Part shown: in pieces, positions 6,154-10,115 of the stretch
Layout of the letters: the number at the start of each line of letters is the position of its first letter
How positions within the stretch are numbered: the first letter of the stretch is position 1
Origin: Betaproteobacteria bacterium
GTDB taxonomy: Bacteria > Pseudomonadota > Gammaproteobacteria > Tethybacterales > Tethybacteraceae
Assembly: GCA_026710225.1 (NCBI GenBank)
Contig: JAPORI010000041.1
Coordinates: 296-10,410, forward strand
Length of the DNA: 10,115 nt
Direction: 5' to 3'
Translations under genes and position numbers: made by a program
Notes under the pieces: generated by a model
What the model was told of the DNA's origin: nothing
Seen by the model: the letters and a program-made list of their open reading frames with translations, nothing else
The model's database searches: none

Positions 6154-7186
6154 TTATTCGGCGGTGCTGATAACCGGTGCAGCCGGCTGGCTCGGCCAGA
6201 CGGTGGTCGATGCTTTTGCAACCGGTCTGGCCGATGTCCCCGGCTGCGAGAAGCCGCCATTTCCTGATGGCAAACTGATCGCCACCGACATGCGCTCCTG
6301 CCAGCCGCCGGAGCCGGCCTCCTTCGTCAGCGCCGATCTGAGCCAGCCAACCGAATGCCAGCGCGTCTGTGCACAGTTGCCGCCCGGAGCCCTGATCGTC
6401 CACTGCGCCGGGCTGGTGCATCCGCACCGGCACATCCGCGAACTGTATCAGGCCAACCACCAGGTGATGGTAAATCTTGCCGCAGCCGCCGGCGAAGCCG
6501 GTGCCAAAAGACTGATCGCAGTGTCGTCGAACTCACCATGCGGCTGCAACCCAACCGCCGAACATATGTTTGACGAGGAAAGTCCCTACAACCCCTATCT
6601 TTCCTACGGCCGATCCAAGATGCTCATGGAGCAGACCTTGCGCGCCCAGAGCAAGACCGCCTGGACGATCATCCGCGCGCCGTGGTTCTACGGCCCCCGC
6701 CAGCCGGCCCGGCAGGTGCTGTTCTTTTCGATGATCAGGGGCGGCAAGGGACCGATCGTTGGCGGCGGCGACAACCGCCGCTCGATGACCTATCTGGACA
6801 ACCTCGCTCAGGCAATAGTAAAGGCCGCCGGCTCACCAGCGGCTGCCGGACAAATCTACTGGATCGCCGACGCCCAGCCGTATACGATGAACCAGATCAT
6901 CGATACCATCGAACGGCTGCTTGAAGAGGAGTTCGCACTTTCCTGCGCCCGGCGCCGGCTGCGGCTGCCCGGTCTGGCTTCCCAAATCGCCTATCTTGCC
7001 GATCGCAGCCTGCAAGCGGTAGGCCTCTACCATCCCAAGATTCATGTCCTGTCCGAAATGAACAAAACGATCGCTTGCAACATCGATAAGGCGCGCGAGC
7101 AAATCGGCTACTGCCCGAGCGTCGATCTGGAAGAGGGAATGCGGCGCAGCATCAAGGATGCCCTCTCCCGCGGCCTGACCATCTAG
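6146..7186 (+). CDS. NAD-dependent epimerase/dehydratase family protein, second copy (extended SDR)
   Basis: A 346-residue extended SDR. The Rossmann motif TGAAGWLG is at residues 10-17, followed by VHCAGLVHP, then the catalytic Ser region VSSNSPCG (126-133) and Tyr154-x3-Lys158 (YGRSK). IRAPWFYGPRQPARQ and GGGDNRRSMTYLDN form the substrate loop and resemble 3-beta-hydroxysteroid dehydrogenase-type and sugar epimerase-type SDRs. Its ATG lies inside the end of the GMC gene (8-base overlap), so the two are translated together and probably act on successive intermediates. It is clearly different from the leftward SDR at 3255-4286, so this is not a recent duplication. The stop codon sits in a CTAG shared with the stop of the convergent small gene. 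An upstream in-frame start at 6113 lies within the GMC gene and is less likely. Confidence 0.9.
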   Translation: MADYSAVLITGAAGWLGQTVVDAFATGLADVPGCEKPPFPDGKLIATDMRSCQPPEPASFVSADLSQPTECQRVCAQLPPGALIVHCAGLVHPHRHIRELYQANHQVMVNLAAAAGEAGAKRLIAVSSNSPCGCNPTAEHMFDEESPYNPYLSYGRSKMLMEQTLRAQSKTAWTIIRAPWFYGPRQPARQVLFFSMIRGGKGPIVGGGDNRRSMTYLDNLAQAIVKAAGSPAAAGQIYWIADAQPYTMNQIIDTIERLLEEEFALSCARRRLRLPGLASQIAYLADRSLQAVGLYHPKIHVLSEMNKTIACNIDKAREQIGYCPSVDLEEGMRRSIKDALSRGLTI

Positions 7187-7194
7187 GGGTCAGG
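7174..7194. repeat. Inverted repeat over the convergent gene junction
   Basis: CCTGACC (7174-7180) and GGTCAGG (7188-7194) form a perfect 7-bp stem with a 7-base loop. The loop contains both overlapping stop codons. No T-run follows on either strand, so a simple intrinsic terminator is not supported. It may still pause polymerase or protect 3' ends for both transcripts. Confidence 0.5.
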
Positions 7195-7497
7195 TGTCTG
7201 TTCAAGTTGCGAATAGGCGGAAAACACCAGCAGCCCCTCGTGCAGCAGCACGAAGTCGCGCAGCGGTGCCAATCCGGATGTGCGCCAGGCTTGTAGCCGG
7301 CGGGTGCGGCCGGCGGCATCCAACTGCTCGAAACTGCAACCGTTTGCCAGCAGACAATTGATCTGAAAAGCGCCGCGCAGCGCGGCAACTGCAAGTCTGG
7401 GCAACGGCGGCATCCGGCCAATCTGGCGGATTACGAACTCGACATCCGCACCTTGCGCTTCGATTGCCGCAGATACTGCCTGAACGAATTCCCGCAT
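7183..7497 (-). CDS. Small helical protein, possible partner of the GMC oxidoreductase
   Basis: A 104-residue soluble protein with no signal peptide or membrane segment. The second half, RRLQAWRTSGLAPLRDFVLL and LLVFSAYS, fits from memory a pattern (W-x-x-S, leucine-rich, LRxF, then an aromatic FxxYS end) seen in short helical regions fused to, or encoded next to, some bacterial GMC alcohol oxidases. Its position beside a GMC gene supports this, but the assignment is inference and no domain search was possible. It is convergent with the second epimerase gene, and the two stop codons interlock in CTAG. The ribosome site is weak (GAG directly before the ATG). It is most likely a genuine gene, because composition and codon use match its neighbours and the GMC-associated pattern lies in this frame. 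Confidence 0.6.
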   Translation of the reverse strand: MREFVQAVSAAIEAQGADVEFVIRQIGRMPPLPRLAVAALRGAFQINCLLANGCSFEQLDAAGRTRRLQAWRTSGLAPLRDFVLLHEGLLVFSAYSQLEQTPDP

Positions 7498-7679
7498 CTC
7501 AAATCAAGCCGGTGGGCTTGGCCTTGCCGACAGCCCGGAAATATTGAAGTGCTTTTTTAGTCAATTTACCGATCCTGAAACATTTTAGGCGATTTGACCC
7601 TGGCAGAACCGAATTCTGCATCAGCAGTCTGGGAAACCACCAAGTTTACGCTGTTCAGAGAGAGTTAGAACATGTCTGG

Positions 7680-8053
7680 ATGTCTGATAGTCAAGCCACC
7701 CAAACAAAAGACGCAATCATACAGACTTTGGCTTCCCGCCTACAGGGGCAGCCGGAAAACATTGCCGACTTCTGCAAGCGCTGGCACATAGTACGCTTCT
7801 CGCTGTTGGCTCGGTGCTGCGCAATGACTTCCGTGGCGACAGCGATATAGACGCGCTAGTCGAGTTCAAACCTGACTGCGTATCCGGATTTGCGTTTGCC
7901 AGCATGGCAAGAGAACTGGAAGAGATGTTTGGCAGGCAGGTTGATGCCTTTACTCGTTCGTCCGTCGAACGCATCCCCAACCATATCCGCCGCAAGGAAA
8001 TTCTTGCCTCGGCCAAAGCATTCTATGCGGACAACCAAGGCATTCATTTTTGA
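7680..8053 (+). pseudogene. MntA-like nucleotidyltransferase antitoxin of a MNT-HEPN module, frameshifted
   Basis: Two frames joined at 7806-7807 give a complete 124-residue minimal nucleotidyltransferase. The first frame runs from ATG 7680 through IADFCKRWHIVRFSL. After restoring one T (TT to TTT) the second continues FGSVLRNDFRGDSDIDALVE to a stop at 8051-8053. The restored protein has the exact GSx10DxD signature (Gly44, Ser45, Asp56, Asp58). MntA antitoxins use this site to AMPylate the HEPN toxin on a tyrosine and neutralise it. The missing base falls right before the catalytic Gly-Ser, so as written the gene cannot make the enzyme unless translation restarts at the GTG at 7814, which would lack the Gly-Ser. 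Its end overlaps the HEPN remnant by 29 bases, the usual arrangement. Real decay or a sequencing error are both possible. Confidence 0.85.
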
Positions 8054-8371
8054 CATGCTCGATGCAGCACGCAAGGGAAGCCTCTTTCGCGCACGGCCTT
8101 GCCTATGAAGAGTTTGTCAAAAAGCGCTCTGCACCAAAACGCAATCTTCAAAGTGTTCGAGATCATTGGTGAGGCCGCCAAGCATGTTGATGCAGAAACC
8201 AGAAAATCATATCCGCAGATTCCGTGGCAAGAAACTATTGGCTTGCGCAACCGGATTGTGCATGCCTACTTTCAAATCGATTTTGATGCGGTGTGGGCAA
8301 TAGTCAGCAAGGACATACCGCAACTGATTGTTCAGCTTGAACGTATCGCATCTGACCAGCAAATTCAGTAG
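8025..8371 (+). pseudogene. HepT-like HEPN toxin, two frameshifts
   Basis: Three frames in succession give one recognisable HepT protein of 114 residues. ATG 8025 gives MRTTKAFIFDMLDAARK; with one G removed from GGG (8075-8077) it continues EASFAHGLAYEEFV; with one A removed from the AAAAA run (8119-8123) it continues KSALHQNAIFKVFEIIGEAA to a TAG at 8369-8371. The restored protein holds the RNase motif Rx4H (Arg74, His79) and the Tyr81 two residues on, matching Rx4HxY, in which HepT is AMPylated by its partner. HepT toxins cleave RNA, and known examples act on tRNA. As written, no intact toxin is made. The last 90 codons are open from 8099 and carry the catalytic motif but lack the N-terminal helices. 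Its start lies within the MntA remnant. Confidence 0.85.
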
Positions 8372-8440
8372 CGGCAGCGGCTACGACAAGACCTGCAAGA
8401 CACCCAAACATCAAAAACAGGTGATAATTAAGGGCTGCCG

Positions 8441-10018
8441 ATGCAGGAAAAAGCCCAACAAATCTTCGCCCAGTTCGCCCAGCTTGCAACTGCCGGTGCG
8501 CCCAAAGTCGATCTGGACCGCCAGCCGCCCCGCCAGATCGAGGCGGCCGGAATCTGTCTGGATTACACCCGGGCACGCATTGATGCGCAAATTATCGAAC
8601 TCGGCGAGCGGCTGCTGGCCGCCGCTGACATCAGCGGCCGGATCGAGCAAATGGATGCCGGTGAGCCGGTCAACTTCACCGAAAAGCGGCCGGCCTGGCA
8701 CACCCGGTTGCGCGATCCGCACCCCGGTTCGGAAGTCGCTCAGGCAAGATCGAAAGCCTGCGCATTTGCCAACCGCGTCCGCAGCGGTGAAATTCGCGGT
8801 GCAGCCGGAGCCTACACCGATGTCGTCCATATCGGCATCGGCGGATCGTATCTGGGCCCTAAACTGCTGTGCGAGGCAGCCGGCAGCGGCGGTGGACCGC
8901 AGCCGCACTTCATCGGTAATCTCGACCCGGCTGCCAGCGCCGATGTACTCGCCCGGCTGGAGCCGGGCACGACGCTGGTGGTCGCAGCCAGCAAATCGGG
9001 GCAAACCGCCGAGACACTTGCCAACAGCGCTACCGCCCGCGCCTGGCTGGCTGCCAAACTCGGCGAACCAGCCGCCGGCCGCCAGTTCGTTGCGGTAAGC
9101 GCCAACCGGCAAGCCGGGGAAATTTTCGCCTGCCCTTCCGAACAAGTGTTCCGGCTGTGGGACTGGACTACCGGCCGCTACTCACTGTGGTCGAGCATCT
9201 CGATCACCACAATGATCGCCTGCGGCTGCGAGTTCTTCGATCGCTTCCTGGCCGGCGCGCACCGGATGGACCTGCACGCTAAACAGGCGCAGGGGATCGC
9301 CAACATGCCGGCGCTGCTGGCGCTGCTGCGCTGCTGGCACAGTCTGGCGATGGGTGCCCAGAGTCACTGCGTGGTCGCCTATGCGCACCGGCTGCGTTCG
9401 CTGGCAGCATATCTGCAGCAACTGGCAATGGAAAGCAACGGCAAGGCCGCCGACCGGCGCGGCAAGCCGCTGGATCGGCCGGCCGGGGAAATATGGTGGG
9501 GCGGCGAAGGAACCAACGATCAGCACTCCTACTTTCAGATGCTCCTGCAAGGCGGCGTGCCGATTCCAGCCGATTTCGTCTGCTTCCGGCAGCCGGCTGC
9601 CGGCGAGGATGAAAAGGCGCACAGACATCTGCTTGCCAACTGCCTGGGCATGGCTAGGGCGCTGACGGTCGGCCGCAGCCGGCAACAGGCTGTGGCCCAG
9701 TTGCAAGAAACCGGCAGCGAAGCGGCGGCAGCCGAAGCACTGTCCCAACATCTGGTCGTCGCCGGAGGCCAGCCGGTAAATCTGATCATCGCCGAGCGGC
9801 TGGATGCGGAGACGCTCGGGGCGCTCATCGCCCTGTACGAGCACCAGATCGCGATTGCCGGCTGGCTGCACGGGATCAACTCCTTTGATCAGTTCGGAGT
9901 CCAGTTCCGCACCGAGAACTTTGCAAAGGTGCTTGCCGCAATTGAAAGCAACGACAGCCGCGGCCTGGATCCGTCAACCGCAGCGCTGGTTTCCAGAGCC
10001 ACCGGAAAAACCGGCTAA
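8441..10018 (+). CDS. pgi: Glucose-6-phosphate isomerase
   Basis: A 525-residue enzyme interconverting glucose-6-phosphate and fructose-6-phosphate, of the long proteobacterial type (E. coli has about 549 residues). Motifs in order: HIGIGGSYLGP (130-140), the SIS phosphate loop AASKSGQTAET (182-192), DWTTGRYSLWSSISI (241-255), MESNGK (330-335), WWGGEGTNDQHSYFQML (352-368), ALIALYEHQI and INSFDQFGV (479-487). AAGGG-like AAGGG-N6 before the ATG (AAGGG, then CTGCCG) is a good ribosome site and fixes the start. Several points are unusual: TTGR where GGR is typical, WGGEGTN where WGEPGTN is typical, no His between ADF and HRHLLAN where a catalytic His is expected, and five extra residues between FDQFGV and the Lys of FAKVLA. 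Overall conservation still argues for an active or recently active isomerase. It lies 69 bases after the HEPN remnant, with no sign of co-transcription with the redox genes. Confidence 0.92.
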   Translation: MQEKAQQIFAQFAQLATAGAPKVDLDRQPPRQIEAAGICLDYTRARIDAQIIELGERLLAAADISGRIEQMDAGEPVNFTEKRPAWHTRLRDPHPGSEVAQARSKACAFANRVRSGEIRGAAGAYTDVVHIGIGGSYLGPKLLCEAAGSGGGPQPHFIGNLDPAASADVLARLEPGTTLVVAASKSGQTAETLANSATARAWLAAKLGEPAAGRQFVAVSANRQAGEIFACPSEQVFRLWDWTTGRYSLWSSISITTMIACGCEFFDRFLAGAHRMDLHAKQAQGIANMPALLALLRCWHSLAMGAQSHCVVAYAHRLRSLAAYLQQLAMESNGKAADRRGKPLDRPAGEIWWGGEGTNDQHSYFQMLLQGGVPIPADFVCFRQPAAGEDEKAHRHLLANCLGMARALTVGRSRQQAVAQLQETGSEAAAAEALSQHLVVAGGQPVNLIIAERLDAETLGALIALYEHQIAIAGWLHGINSFDQFGVQFRTENFAKVLAAIESNDSRGLDPSTAALVSRATGKTG

Positions 10019-10062
10019 TGCGTCTTGTAGCCACTCATTTCAGGCTGGCATCAAATCTCCAG

Positions 10063-10094
10063 ATGCGTTTTATAACTTCCCTTATAATACGCAT
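10063..10094. repeat. 13-bp stem-loop downstream of pgi
   Basis: ATGCGTTTTATAA (10063-10075) pairs with TTATAATACGCAT (10082-10094) with a single mismatch and a 6-base loop. A TATAAT lies in the right arm (10083-10088). There is no T-run after it, so an operator over a promoter is as likely as a terminator for pgi. Confidence 0.55.
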
Positions 10095-10111
10095 ACGCGC
10101 ACACTGCGTAT
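10093..10111. promoter_or_regulatory. Second palindrome, ATACGC-N7-GCGTAT
   Basis: Arms 10093-10098 and 10106-10111 are perfectly complementary. The left arm overlaps the end of the preceding stem-loop, so three copies of a TGCGTA/TACGCA-like half-site sit within 50 bases. This suggests an operator for a gene beginning beyond the window. Confidence 0.4.
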
Positions 10112-10115
10112 ACAC

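Noticed and set aside
7814..8053. Independent small gene with GTG start
   Set aside because: It is the second half of the frameshifted MntA-like gene and lacks the catalytic Gly-Ser, so it is not a gene on its own.
10018..10115. Frame beginning in TAATG at the pgi stop and open to the window end
   Set aside because: It runs through the palindromes, has no recognisable content in 32 codons and no ribosome site of its own; chance is likelier, though more sequence could change this.
1..10115. CRISPR array, tRNA, rRNA or insertion sequence
   Set aside because: No regularly spaced repeats, no cloverleaf-like sequence, and no transposase or terminal inverted repeats were found on either strand.

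Overview
The window is bacterial and GC-rich. It most resembles Pseudomonadota: the glucose-6-phosphate isomerase is of the long proteobacterial/eukaryotic type and the AbiE-like pair is of a form I know from that phylum. No ribosomal or other taxonomic marker is present, so the genus cannot be given. GCCGG words are frequent in the metabolic genes and even between them.

Left third (1-2973): a type IV toxin-antitoxin pair is read leftwards. It consists of an AbiEi-like antitoxin (693-1565) and an AbiEii-like nucleotidyltransferase toxin (703 to beyond position 1). It is divergent from a Fic/DOC AMP-transferase with the full Fic motif (1870-2973). The 304-base divergent intergenic region is dense in structure: a clean sigma70-type promoter for abiE with two TTGCC/GGCAA operators, an extended -10 for fic next to CCCAT/ATGGG palindromes, and a nested inverted repeat. 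The toxin gene carries a perfect 11-bp tandem duplication that appears to throw its C-terminus out of frame.

Middle (3255-7497): a compact oxidoreductase group. An NAD-dependent epimerase/dehydratase (leftward) is divergent from a two-gene unit, a GMC flavin oxidoreductase translationally overlapping a second NAD-dependent epimerase/dehydratase. A small convergent gene (7183-7497) looks like the helical partner or domain that accompanies some GMC alcohol oxidases. Together these look like alcohol oxidation plus sugar- or steroid-like 3-hydroxy/keto chemistry, but no substrate can be assigned from sequence.

Right (7680-10115): a broken MNT-HEPN (MntA/HepT) toxin-antitoxin remnant follows, with three frameshifts, each at a short homopolymer run. 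A full-length phosphoglucose isomerase comes next, with several unusual residues near the expected active site. The window ends in an operator-like cluster of palindromes.

A common thread is that all three toxin-type loci (AbiEii, Fic, MntA-HepT) are nucleotidyl- or AMP-transfer systems. Two of the three look damaged while the metabolic genes between them are open. I do not see a clearly new multi-gene system. The best leads are the GMC/SDR/small-protein group, the damaged toxin genes, the structured abiE-fic intergenic region and the atypical Pgi.
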